A stretch of 64,000 nt of DNA, from positions 1,426,001-1,490,000 of the forward strand of contig NZ_JAGINU010000001.1 of the NCBI RefSeq assembly GCF_017876315.1. Direction: 5' to 3'. The stretch comes from Pseudonocardia parietis. Lineage in GTDB: Bacteria > Actinomycetota > Actinomycetes > Mycobacteriales > Pseudonocardiaceae. Positions within the stretch are counted from its first letter, which is position 1. Every line of letters begins with the position of its first letter. Both the position numbers and the translations under genes were made by a program. Below the pieces are notes generated by a model that was not told the origin of the DNA, did not search any database, and worked only from the letters and a program-made list of their open reading frames with translations. Positions 7,984 through 15,478 of this stretch are shown here, piece by piece.

Positions 7984-8712
7984 ATGGCCGACGAGGACTA
8001 CCTGCCGCTGCCCGAGGACGCCGACCGGATCCTGGTCGTGGTCGCGCACCCGGACGACATGGAGTACGGCGGGGCCGGCGCCGTCGCGCGCTGGACGTCG
8101 CAGGGTAAGCAGGTCGCCTACCTGCTCGTGACCCGGGGCGAGGCGGGGATCGACACCATGCGGCCCGACGAGTGCGCCCGCGTCCGGGAGGCCGAGCAGC
8201 GGGCCGCGTGCGCGGTCGTCGGGGTGTCGGTGTGCGAGTTCCTCGACCACCCCGACGGGCTGGTCGAGTACTCGGTGGCGTTGCGCCGGGACATCGCCGC
8301 GGCGATCCGGCGGCACCGGCCGCAGCTCGTCGTCACCGGGAACCACCGCGAGTCCTGGGACGTCGAGGGCCGGTACCTCAACCAGGCCGACCACGTCGCT
8401 GTCGGACGAGCGGTGATCGACGCCGTCCGCGACGCCGCGAACCGGTGGATCTTCCCGGGCGTCGGTGGCGACCGGTGGGACGGCGTGCAGGGGGTGGCCC
8501 TGTCCGGGTCGCCGTGGGCGCGGCACGCGGTGGACATCTCCGAGCACGTCGAGGCGTCGATCGCGTCGCTCGTTGCGCACGAGCGGTACCTGGCAGCACT
8601 GTCCGGACCGATGGCCGACCCGGCGGTGTTCCTGCGCGAGGCCGCCGAGGAGGCCGGCGAGCGCCTGCCCGGCTCGACCGCGGCGGCGACCTTCGAGCTG
8701 CTACACCCGTGA
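7984..8712 (+). CDS. PIG-L family deacetylase
   Basis: A 242-residue zinc-dependent N-acetylglucosaminyl deacetylase fold protein (PIG-L/LmbE). The metal-binding AHPDD motif is at residues 21-25 and a later histidine that completes the site is in NQADHVAVG. Relatives include MshB and Mca of mycothiol metabolism and antibiotic-pathway deacetylases. This protein is shorter than MshB and has a different context, so it is left as a general family member. The ATG at 7984 gives a good N-terminus just before the first strand. It lies directly upstream of menD but has its own apparent promoter. Confidence 0.88.
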   Translation: MADEDYLPLPEDADRILVVVAHPDDMEYGGAGAVARWTSQGKQVAYLLVTRGEAGIDTMRPDECARVREAEQRAACAVVGVSVCEFLDHPDGLVEYSVALRRDIAAAIRRHRPQLVVTGNHRESWDVEGRYLNQADHVAVGRAVIDAVRDAANRWIFPGVGGDRWDGVQGVALSGSPWARHAVDISEHVEASIASLVAHERYLAALSGPMADPAVFLREAAEEAGERLPGSTAAATFELLHP

Positions 8713-8763
8713 CAGGGGAGGAGGACCGGAACCCTCCTTCTCACGCACGAGCCGCAGGGCTCC

Positions 8764-8769
8764 TACTGT
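8764..8769 (+). promoter_or_regulatory. -10 box (TACTGT) of a likely leaderless menD promoter
   Basis: TACTGT ends 7 bases before the GTG at 8777, so the transcript would begin at the menD start codon. Confidence 0.5.
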
Positions 8770-8776
8770 TGAGGGC

Positions 8777-10453
8777 GTGAACGGCTCCACCGCCCAGGCA
8801 CGCGTCCTCGTGGACGAGCTGGTCCGCGCAGGCGTCACCGACGTGGTCCTCTGCCCGGGCTCGCGCAACGCGCCCCCCGCGTTGGCGCTGGCCCGGGCGG
8901 AGGCGCTCGGGCTGATCCGGCTGCACGTCCGGATCGACGAGCGCTCGGCCGGCTTCCTCGCGCTGGGCCTGTCGCTGGCGTCCGGGCGGCCGGTGCCGGT
9001 GGTCGTGACGTCCGGGACGGCGGTGGCGAACCTGCACCCGGCCGTGCTCGAGTCCGCGCATGCGGGCGTGCCGCTCCTCGCCTTCACCGCGGACCGGCCG
9101 CCCGAGCTGGTCGGGACCGGCGCCAGCCAGACGATTGCGCAGGCCGGCCTGTTCGGGTCGACCGTGCGCTGGTCGGGCTCGCTCGCGGTGCCCGCCACGG
9201 TGGACGACACCGAGGTGCGGCGCTGGCGGGCCGCGGTCGCCCGGGCGCTGGCCGCGGCGACCGGGACGGGATCGGCTGCGCCCGGCCCGGTGCACCTGGA
9301 CCTGCCCTACGCCGAACCGCTGGTGCCCGAGGGCGCCGACGCGTCGCCCGGCGGGACCGACCTGCTCGGACCCGACGTCCCGCGGGGCCGGCCGGATGGT
9401 GCGGCATGGACGGCGGTGCCCGCGCCGGAGCGCACGCTGCCGCCGCTACCGCTCGATCCGGCGGCCCGCACCCTGGTGGTCGGCGGGTCCGGCGGGCCCG
9501 CCGCGGACCCCGGTCTGCTGGGTGGTGCCCCGCTGGTCGCGGAGCCGTCGTCGGTGTGGTGGCCGCATGCGTTGCGCGGTGGTCCCTGGCTGCTCGACCG
9601 GCCGGAGCTGCGCCCGTCGCAGGTCGTCGTGCTGGGCAGGCCGACGCTGCACCGTTCGGTGTCCGCGCTGCTCGCCGACCCGGACGTCGACGTGTACGCC
9701 GATCCCGGCCCGCGCGGCGCCCCGTGGACCGACGTGCCGGGCACCGTCCGTGCCGTCGGTGCGCTGCCCGCGCTCACCCCGCCCGACGACTGGACCTGGG
9801 CCTGGGGAGCTGCCGACCGCGCCGCGGCGAAGGCCCTGGACACCGCGCTCGACGACGGCACCGCCGACGGCGCCCCGGGCCTGCGCCTGGCTCGGGACCT
9901 GGTCGGCGTCCAGCCCGACGGCGGGCAGCTGGTGCTGGGCTCGTCCAACCCGGTGCGCGACGTCGCGCTCGCCGCCGTGCCCCGCGACGGCCTGGTGATC
10001 CGCTCCAACCGCGGGGTGGCCGGTATCGACGGGACCGTGTCGACGGCCGTCGGCGCCGCGCTCGCGCACGACGGCCCGACCGCGCTGCTGCTCGGCGACC
10101 TCACGCTGCTGCACGACACGACGGGCCTGATCGGCGGCTCGTCGGAACGGCGACCCGATCTGACCGTGGTGGTGCTCGACGACGACGGCGGCGGCATCTT
10201 CCACCTGCTCGAGCAGGGCGGGCCCGAGCACGCGCACGCCTTCGAGCGGGTCTTCGGGACCCCGACCGGCGTCGACCTGATCGGCCTGGCCCGATCGGCC
10301 GGCTGGCACGCCACGAACTGGAGCGGTGACCCCGCCGAGCTGGCGGCCCGCCGGGGCTCCGGCCGGCGCCTGGTCCGCGTCGCCGCGACCCGCGCCGACC
10401 TGCGCGACACCCACGCAGCGGTGCGCCGCGCCCTCCTGGCCGCCCTGGCCTGA
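8777..10453 (+). CDS. menD: 2-succinyl-5-enolpyruvyl-6-hydroxy-3-cyclohexene-1-carboxylate synthase (MenD)
   Basis: A 558-residue thiamine-diphosphate enzyme that joins isochorismate and 2-oxoglutarate in the first committed step of menaquinone synthesis. The N-terminal pyrimidine domain carries the family motif LCPGSRNAPPALA (about 25-37) and the catalytic glutamate in IDERSAGF (Glu55). The middle domain is divergent, and the C-terminal ThDP domain shows RSNRGVAGIDGTVSTA and a GDLTLLHD segment that binds the pyrophosphate through Mg2+. The GTG at 8777 follows a TACTGT box by 7 bases. Isochorismate synthase, which makes its substrate, lies on the other strand at 12646-13896, separated by the DUF222-HNH gene. 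Confidence 0.96.
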   Translation: MNGSTAQARVLVDELVRAGVTDVVLCPGSRNAPPALALARAEALGLIRLHVRIDERSAGFLALGLSLASGRPVPVVVTSGTAVANLHPAVLESAHAGVPLLAFTADRPPELVGTGASQTIAQAGLFGSTVRWSGSLAVPATVDDTEVRRWRAAVARALAAATGTGSAAPGPVHLDLPYAEPLVPEGADASPGGTDLLGPDVPRGRPDGAAWTAVPAPERTLPPLPLDPAARTLVVGGSGGPAADPGLLGGAPLVAEPSSVWWPHALRGGPWLLDRPELRPSQVVVLGRPTLHRSVSALLADPDVDVYADPGPRGAPWTDVPGTVRAVGALPALTPPDDWTWAWGAADRAAAKALDTALDDGTADGAPGLRLARDLVGVQPDGGQLVLGSSNPVRDVALAAVPRDGLVIRSNRGVAGIDGTVSTAVGAALAHDGPTALLLGDLTLLHDTTGLIGGSSERRPDLTVVVLDDDGGGIFHLLEQGGPEHAHAFERVFGTPTGVDLIGLARSAGWHATNWSGDPAELAARRGSGRRLVRVAATRADLRDTHAAVRRALLAALA

Positions 10454-10493
10454 CTGCGGCCCCACGGCGGATCGTGGTGGTGTCTGTGGCTCC

Positions 10494-11810
10494 TCACTCC
10501 CGTTGACTCTCGTGTCGGTCTTCGAGTGTCGCCGGTGCCGCTTCCTCGGGTGCGAGGTAGGAGTGGCCGGTGGGTGTCGTGGTGCGCACGCCTTCGGTTG
10601 TGCGCTTGACCGACCATCCGGGTTGTTCGCGGACGTGGTTGTGGAACTCGCAGGTGGCGCGGCCGTTGTCGAGTTCGGTGGGTCCGTGGTCGGTCGCGCG
10701 GTCGATGTGGTCGAGGTGCCGGACGGGTGCGTCGCAGTAGGGCTCGGTGCACCGATGTCGGGCGCGGGCCTTGAGGAGTTCGGCCAGCAGGCCGGTGAAG
10801 AATCGTTGCCGGGATTCGCCGCCGATCACGATGCCGTTCCGGGTGAATAGCCGCCGTAGTGCCTTCTGGCCGGTGCTGGTGGCCAGTAGGTCGACCGGGA
10901 TCGGGCCGTGGCCGGGGATCTCGGCGGGTAGTGGGCTGTCCGGGTCGATCAGCGCCTCGACCGGGACCATGACCTGGACTTCGAGGTCGATGTCGGTGGC
11001 GGTGGCCTTCCCGGTGACCCGCTCGACCAATGTGTCGGCCATGACCTGCCCGCGGGTGCGGGTCAGTGGCGCCGGGTCCACCGACACGTCGACGAATGCT
11101 TTGCGCAGCGCGGCCAGGCACGCGACGCCTTCCTCGACCGGCAGGTACGCGGTCAGGTAGGTCATCGCGTCCGGCGCGGGGCGCAGGGTGACCCGCCGCT
11201 GGGCGCGGGCGGCGTCGACGCGGGCCGTGAACTTCTGCGGGGCGATCTCGGCGACCAGTCGGCGGGTCAGGTCGCGCAGTCGTCCGGTCCCGAGCCGGGG
11301 TAAGTCGTGGGTGGCGAGCCGGGCGTCGATCGTGGCCCGTTCGTCGTGGTCGAGGTCCGTGGTCGCGGTGACGATCGCGGAGACCTTGTCCCGGCTCAGC
11401 TCGCCGGCGACGAACAGGGCGCGGACGTGGTCGAGTCCTTCGCGCAGGTCACGCGCGACCCGTAGCCGGGAGCGGCCTTCGGTCGGGGACACCCGGCAGG
11501 CGAGCGCGATCTGGGCGACTGCTGCTCGTTCGAGTTTCTCGGGTTCGACGACACCGGCGGATATCCGTGCGCTCACGTGGGCGCGGGCGAATGCGCGAAT
11601 GCGGTTCGCCTGCAATGCGGCGAGGGAGTTCTGTAGTGATTCGATCTGTTGGATCTGGTCGATCAGTTCGGCTTCGGTGCACGTTTCCGCGTCGGCGGTG
11701 GCGGCCTGCTCGATGACCAGCTGCATCAGCGTGAGGTCGACCTGCGGGAACCCGGGCTCTCCGGCACCCGGGAAGGTGTCGGGGAGCAGGGGTTCGTGGA
11801 CTGCGGTCAC
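10494..11810 (-). CDS. DUF222 and HNH endonuclease domain protein (13E12 repeat family)
   Basis: A 438-residue protein with an N-terminal DUF222 region (about residues 20-300) and a C-terminal HNH nuclease fold with CTEPYCDAPVRHLDHIDR and a CEFHNH segment. This is the architecture of the 13E12 repeat proteins of mycobacteria and relatives, which are often multicopy. A longer frame opens at 11846, but a TAGAAT box at 11818-11823 ends 7 bases before an in-frame GTG at 11808-11810. That box would lie inside the longer coding region, so a leaderless start at 11810 is preferred. It separates menD from the isochorismate synthase gene and sits beside two 58-base repeats. The nuclease target and role are unknown. 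Confidence 0.9.
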   Translation of the reverse strand: MTAVHEPLLPDTFPGAGEPGFPQVDLTLMQLVIEQAATADAETCTEAELIDQIQQIESLQNSLAALQANRIRAFARAHVSARISAGVVEPEKLERAAVAQIALACRVSPTEGRSRLRVARDLREGLDHVRALFVAGELSRDKVSAIVTATTDLDHDERATIDARLATHDLPRLGTGRLRDLTRRLVAEIAPQKFTARVDAARAQRRVTLRPAPDAMTYLTAYLPVEEGVACLAALRKAFVDVSVDPAPLTRTRGQVMADTLVERVTGKATATDIDLEVQVMVPVEALIDPDSPLPAEIPGHGPIPVDLLATSTGQKALRRLFTRNGIVIGGESRQRFFTGLLAELLKARARHRCTEPYCDAPVRHLDHIDRATDHGPTELDNGRATCEFHNHVREQPGWSVKRTTEGVRTTTPTGHSYLAPEEAAPATLEDRHESQRE

Positions 11811-11817
11811 CTGTCTC

Positions 11818-11823
11818 ATTCTA
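11818..11823 (-). promoter_or_regulatory. -10 box (TAGAAT) of a likely leaderless promoter
   Basis: On the minus strand TAGAAT is followed after exactly 7 bases by the GTG at 11810. It decides the start of the DUF222-HNH gene against the longer frame. Confidence 0.55.
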
Positions 11824-11954
11824 GCCGAACAGGCGTTCGATGTCACTCTTTTCTGCGCAATCGCGGGTACCGGTATTCGGGGATGCTTTGTTGGTCGACG
11901 AATGGTTTTCGAGCGGAAACATTCGGGCGACCGGACCTCGCCGCGACCGCGGCA

Positions 11955-12012
11955 CCACCAGGGGCACGGGAGCGCACTTGCCGCGAGATCGAACTACCCG
12001 CACGTGCCCCTC
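11955..12012. repeat. 58-base hairpin repeat, copy 1
   Basis: This copy differs from copy 2 in five positions by eye: the three-base GGG/ACC block, A/G in the following AGCGC, and C/T in CTACYCG. It is bounded by complementary ends AGGGGCACG and CGTGCCCCT, so the RNA or single strand can fold back on itself with a long interior containing CTTGCCGCGAGATCGAACTA. Confidence 0.85.
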
Positions 12013-12048
12013 GAGGGTCAGGCCCCGCCCGGGCACGGCCCGGCTGCT

Positions 12049-12106
12049 CCACCAGGGGCACACCAGCGCGCTTGCCGCGAGATCGAACTACTCGCACGTG
12101 CCCCTC
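12049..12106. repeat. 58-base hairpin repeat, copy 2
   Basis: Direct copy of 11955-12012 in the same orientation after a 36-base spacer. Terminal complementary ends are AGGGGCAC and GTGCCCCT. Identity with copy 1 is about 53 of 58 bases by eye. Confidence 0.85.
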
Positions 12107-12241
12107 ACCGGGCGCCCCGGAACGAGCCACGGCGGGTCTTCTCGTGGATGCACCTGGTCGAGCAACGACGGCCTTGGTGACAACCTGCAGACATTCGACC
12201 GGCACACATCTGCCGCGATCGGCACGGAGCCGGCGCCGCAG

Positions 12242-12478
12242 GTGGTCGTCGTCGCAGCGTTCGGCGGTGTCCAGAGCTCGCCGCCGGCCCAGGGGACCGG
12301 CCTTCCGTTCTGTCAGGTCGTCCTGGACGTCGCCGACAACGCCTCACTCCGCGCTCAGCTGCAGGTCAGCCCACGGGGCGCGGCACTGCAGCAGCACACC
12401 GTCGAGACCACCTGCGCCCAGGTCCGCGACGTCGCGGCCACGATGCTGGCCACCCTCCGCGCCCAGCAGGTGCGGTAG
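12242..12478 (+). pseudogene. Possible C-terminal remnant of a small secreted or lipoprotein domain
   Basis: The last 78 codons of an open frame ending at 12478 read like protein: a hydrophobic strand VVVVAAFGG, then a FCQVVLDVAD segment and a TTCAQVRDVAATMLATLR helix with two spaced cysteines. This resembles the C-terminal half of DUF3558-type actinobacterial lipoproteins, but no signal peptide, lipobox or plausible N-terminal half exists in frame upstream, where the frame instead runs through the 58-base repeats. A decayed gene is the simplest reading. A chance open frame in GC-rich DNA is the alternative. Confidence 0.3.
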
Positions 12479-12510
12479 TTCCCCACCACCCGCACCGGTG
12501 CGACCAGCAC

Positions 12511-12571
12511 CGCCGATCTCGCTGCGTGCCTGCCGACCCCGCTGCGTGTTGTCTGCCGATCTCGCAGCGGC
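12511..12571. repeat. Three imperfect copies of a 19-20 base motif
   Basis: Copies of a CTGCCGATCTCGCTGCGTG-like motif start at 12511, 12530 and 12553. They lie between the gene remnant and the end of the isochorismate synthase gene. No function is evident. Confidence 0.55.
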
Positions 12572-12645
12572 TGCTGCGGCTGGGCCCCGGCGGGAGCGGG
12601 AGCGGGAGCGGGGAACCGGGGCCGGGGCGGAGGGGGTAGCGGGGC

Positions 12646-13896
12646 TCAGCCGGCCAGGGCGTCGCGGACGGCGCGCATCTTGGCGGCGGCCTCGCGCACC
12701 TCGGCGTCCGGGTCGGAGTCGGAGACGATCCCGCACCCGGCGAACAGCCGCGCCGTCGGCCCGTCCAGCTCCGCGCAGCGCAGTGCGATGCCGACCTCCC
12801 CACCGCCGTCGGCGTCGACGTAACCGACGGGTCCGGAGTAGCGGCCGCGGTCGAGGCCCTCGATCTCGCTGATGAGCGCGGTCGCGTGCGGGGTCGGTGT
12901 CCCACCGACGGCCGCGGTCGGGTGCACCGCCCCGAGCAGGGTCAGCAGCGAGGTGGGCCGCGCCGGGTCGAGCCGTGCGCGGACGTCGCTGGCCAGGTGC
13001 GACACGTTCGGCAGGGTCAGCACCGAAGGGGTCTCGGGCACCTGCAGGTCGGCGACCAGCGGCCGCAGCGATGCGGCGAGCGAGTCGACGGCGTAGGCGT
13101 GCTCGCGCAGGTCCTTCGCGGATCCGGCGAGCGCGGCCCCCACGTCCGTGCCGCCCGAGGGCCACATCGTGCCCGCGAGCACCCGGGACTCCACGGTCCG
13201 GCCGTCGAGCCGCAGCAGCAGCTCCGGGGTCGCGCCGACCAGGCCGTCGACGGCGAAGCTCCAGCAGGTCGGATAGCGCTGGGCCAGACCGTGCAGCAGG
13301 AACCGCGGATCCAGCGGCGAGTCGGCGTGCGCGAGCAGGTCGTGGGCCAGGACGACCTTCTGCAGCTCCCCGGCGCGCATCCGGCGGACCGCCTCGGTGA
13401 CGGTGCCCCGGTAGCGGTGGGCGGGGACCTCGCCGTCGGCGTAGCGCAGCCGGCCCCCGGCCCGGACCGGCGCCGGTGCGGGCAGCGTTGCGGCGGGCAC
13501 CGGCTCGTCGGCCGGGGTGATCTCGGTGATCCAGGCCCTGTGCCCGCGCCGCCCGACGACCACCCGGGGCACGACCAGCACCGAGCCGGCCGAGGCGCCG
13601 TCGAAGGTGAAGGACGCGAACGCGATGGCGCCGGTGCCGGGCAGCCCGACGTCGTCCCGGTAGGAGCCGGTGTCCATGCCGCCCACCAGGGAGCGCCACC
13701 AGCGGTCCGCCTCGGCGAACCGTTCGGGGCCGGAACCGGTGAACCGGGCGACCTCGCCCCAGCCGACCAGGCCCTCGTCACCACGCACCCAGGACAGGGC
13801 GCCCGAGTCGCCGGGCAGCACGTCCAGCAGCGGCCCGTCGAGCCGCAGCGGGCGGGTGCGGACGCGCAGCGCGGTGGTGGCCGGTGCGACAGTCAC
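12646..13896 (-). CDS. menF: Isochorismate synthase
   Basis: A 416-residue chorismate-utilising enzyme of the MenF/EntC/DhbC group that converts chorismate to isochorismate. The conserved C-terminal half shows LAGTMWPSG, the family PTAAVGGTPTPHA motif, and EGLDRGRYSGPVGYVD with the Mg2+/substrate residues. Siderophore pathways use the same chemistry, but menD at 8777 and menG at 17429 point to menaquinone. The start is a GTG at 13894-13896, 6 bases after a TACTCT box, in preference to a longer frame opening at 13959 that has no family similarity. It is divergent from the DUF3592 gene. Confidence 0.92.
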   Translation of the reverse strand: MTVAPATTALRVRTRPLRLDGPLLDVLPGDSGALSWVRGDEGLVGWGEVARFTGSGPERFAEADRWWRSLVGGMDTGSYRDDVGLPGTGAIAFASFTFDGASAGSVLVVPRVVVGRRGHRAWITEITPADEPVPAATLPAPAPVRAGGRLRYADGEVPAHRYRGTVTEAVRRMRAGELQKVVLAHDLLAHADSPLDPRFLLHGLAQRYPTCWSFAVDGLVGATPELLLRLDGRTVESRVLAGTMWPSGGTDVGAALAGSAKDLREHAYAVDSLAASLRPLVADLQVPETPSVLTLPNVSHLASDVRARLDPARPTSLLTLLGAVHPTAAVGGTPTPHATALISEIEGLDRGRYSGPVGYVDADGGGEVGIALRCAELDGPTARLFAGCGIVSDSDPDAEVREAAAKMRAVRDALAG

Positions 13897-13902
13897 ACCT
13901 CG

Positions 13903-13908
13903 AGAGTA
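13903..13908 (-). promoter_or_regulatory. -10 box (TACTCT) of a likely leaderless promoter
   Basis: On the minus strand TACTCT ends 6 bases before the GTG of the isochorismate synthase gene at 13896. Confidence 0.5.
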
Positions 13909-13990
13909 GGCAACCCGCCGCGGTCCCGCGGTGCCCCGGTGGCGAGGCACCGGACACACCCGGGTGGCGGGGCGGGCCCGGGCGGCTCCC

Positions 13991-13996
13991 TAGAAT
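13991..13996 (+). promoter_or_regulatory. -10 box (TAGAAT) of a likely leaderless promoter
   Basis: TAGAAT ends 8 bases before the GTG at 14005. The box is a close match to the TANNNT pattern in an otherwise A/T-poor stretch. Confidence 0.5.
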
Positions 13997-14004
13997 CGGT
14001 CGCC

Positions 14005-14481
14005 GTGACCAGTCCGACGGGCGACGTGCTGACCGAGACCCGGGCCGCGGCGGGCCGCATCCTCGGGCGGGTGCGCTACCGCGTGCCCGAGATCGTCGCC
14101 GGTGTCGGGGTCACGATCACCCTGCTCGCCCTGATCGCGCTCGGCGGCGCCTTCCTCGACGACGCCCGGATCGGCAGCAACCGAGCCACCACCGCGGCCA
14201 CCGTGCTCGAGGGCTCGAACTACTGGCGCTCGGTCGTCCGCTTCGTCGACGACGAGGGCCGCCTGCAGACGCCCGGATCCGGGATCTACTACCCGGCCGG
14301 TCTCACCCCGGGGCAGAACATCTACGTCGAGTACGACACCACCGAGCCGACCCGGGTCCGGGTCGCCGGCCGGACGGCGGTCGACGGGATCCTGCCGGTC
14401 GCGGGCGGCATCGCGGCGGTCTGGGTGATCCTCGGCCCGGCGTCGGTGGCGCTGCGCCGCCGTCGCGACCGCGCGTCCTGA
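14005..14481 (+). CDS. DUF3592 domain membrane protein
   Basis: A 158-residue membrane protein with one hydrophobic helix at about residues 30-52, an extracytoplasmic DUF3592-like beta domain (about 55-125, including the YYPAGLTPGQNIYVEYD stretch), and a second helix at about 128-150 followed by an RRRRDR cytoplasmic tail. DUF3592 proteins are common in actinobacteria and have no assigned function. The GTG at 14005 lies 8 bases after a TAGAAT box, consistent with a leaderless message. It is divergent from the isochorismate synthase gene, and its stop meets that of the phosphatase gene with 2 bases between. Confidence 0.82.
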   Translation: MTSPTGDVLTETRAAAGRILGRVRYRVPEIVAGVGVTITLLALIALGGAFLDDARIGSNRATTAATVLEGSNYWRSVVRFVDDEGRLQTPGSGIYYPAGLTPGQNIYVEYDTTEPTRVRVAGRTAVDGILPVAGGIAAVWVILGPASVALRRRRDRAS

Positions 14482-14483
14482 GC

Positions 14484-15302
14484 TCACGACCGCCAGAGCG
14501 CGCACACCTCCGCGGCCACCTGCGGAGCCACGACGAGCAGCCCGTCCTCGGGCATCGGTGCGGCGTGGCCGTCCCGGTCCAGGACCAGCGCACCGGCCTC
14601 GGAGGCCAGGCACAGCGCGCCCGCGACGTCCCACTCGTGGTAGCGGGTCAGGACCGCCGCGACGGCGTGCCCCAGCGCGACCTGGGTGATCGCCAGCGCG
14701 GCCGACCCGAGCACCCGTACCCCCGCGTGCGCGGCCTTGCAGCGAGCGAGGAAGCCGTCGTCCGGGTCCTCGGCGCACACCAGCGACCCGGCCAGCCGGG
14801 ACGCGCGGGACGGCGGCACCGGGACGCCGTTGGCCCGGAACCCGCGCCCGCGGGCCGCAGCGTAGATCTGCCCGCGCCCCGGGTCGGCCACGACGCCCAC
14901 CGCCGGCCCGTCGCCGTCCACCAGGGCCAGGCTGTACGCGCACCACGGCAGCCCGGCGACGAAGTTGGCGGTGCCGTCCACCGGGTCCACGACCCACCGC
15001 ATCGGTGCCTGCGCCGCTCCGCTGTCGGCGCCGTACTCCTCGCCGACGACCGGGCAGCCGGGGAACTCCGCGGCCAGCACCCGGCGGGTGTGCCGCTCCA
15101 GGGTCCGGTCGGTGTCGGTGACCCAGTCGAACGGGTTCGCCTTCACCGCGTGGCCGGGCGCGTCGGCGTGCTCCCGGCCGAGCGTCGCGGTGATCACCTC
15201 GGCGGCGTCGTTGGCCAGCCGGCCCGCCGTCTCCAGGGCGTGCGAGAGCAACGCCGGGTCCACCGGGCGGGCGGATCGGGTGGTGTGCGGGGCGGCCGTC
15301 AT
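14484..15302 (-). CDS. Inositol monophosphatase family protein
   Basis: A 272-residue Mg2+-dependent phosphatase of the IMPase/FBPase superfamily. The metal-binding motifs are present: GEEYG at 87-91, DPVDGTANF at 106-114, and the distal HEWDVAGALCLASEAGA with the third aspartate. Related actinobacterial enzymes act on inositol-1-phosphate (for phosphatidylinositol and mycothiol), histidinol phosphate or 3'-phosphoadenosine phosphates, and the sequence alone does not choose between them. The ATG at 15300-15302 gives the normal N-terminus. A longer frame upstream lacks similarity. It is divergent from the mannosyltransferase gene, a neighbour that would fit inositol-lipid metabolism. Confidence 0.9.
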   Translation of the reverse strand: MTAAPHTTRSARPVDPALLSHALETAGRLANDAAEVITATLGREHADAPGHAVKANPFDWVTDTDRTLERHTRRVLAAEFPGCPVVGEEYGADSGAAQAPMRWVVDPVDGTANFVAGLPWCAYSLALVDGDGPAVGVVADPGRGQIYAAARGRGFRANGVPVPPSRASRLAGSLVCAEDPDDGFLARCKAAHAGVRVLGSAALAITQVALGHAVAAVLTRYHEWDVAGALCLASEAGALVLDRDGHAAPMPEDGLLVVAPQVAAEVCALWRS

Positions 15303-15466
15303 ACGCACCGAGTCTCCGGGCGGGGGATGACCCGATCGCGACCGCGAGGTGACACTCCCGTGCCGGGAGCGCCAACTCGTGCAGCGCCGGTCGGCTCCCA
15401 CCCGATGTTCGCCGAGGGTTGGGCGGCTGCTCACACCGTGGACCCGGCCCGGCGTCCCGCTCCGAG

Positions 15467-15472
15467 CACTGT
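15467..15472 (+). promoter_or_regulatory. Possible leaderless -10 box (CACTGT)
   Basis: CACTGT ends 6 bases before the GTG at 15479. It is a weaker TANNNT match with the same spacing as the other candidates. Confidence 0.3.
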
Positions 15473-15478
15473 CGGGCC

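Larger units (their letters stand above)
11824..12645. other. Non-coding stretch with repeats and a gene remnant
   Basis: About 820 bases separate the DUF222-HNH start from the isochorismate synthase stop. Its first 100 bases are less GC-rich than the surroundings. It then holds two 58-base hairpin repeats (11955-12012 and 12049-12106), a coding remnant ending at 12478, and a short triplicated motif (12511-12571). I find no complete, convincing gene in it. Confidence 0.6.

Noticed and set aside
11955-12106. The two 58-base repeats as an insertion sequence or integron element
   Set aside because: There is no transposase, no target-site duplication and no cassette; only two short hairpin copies are present.
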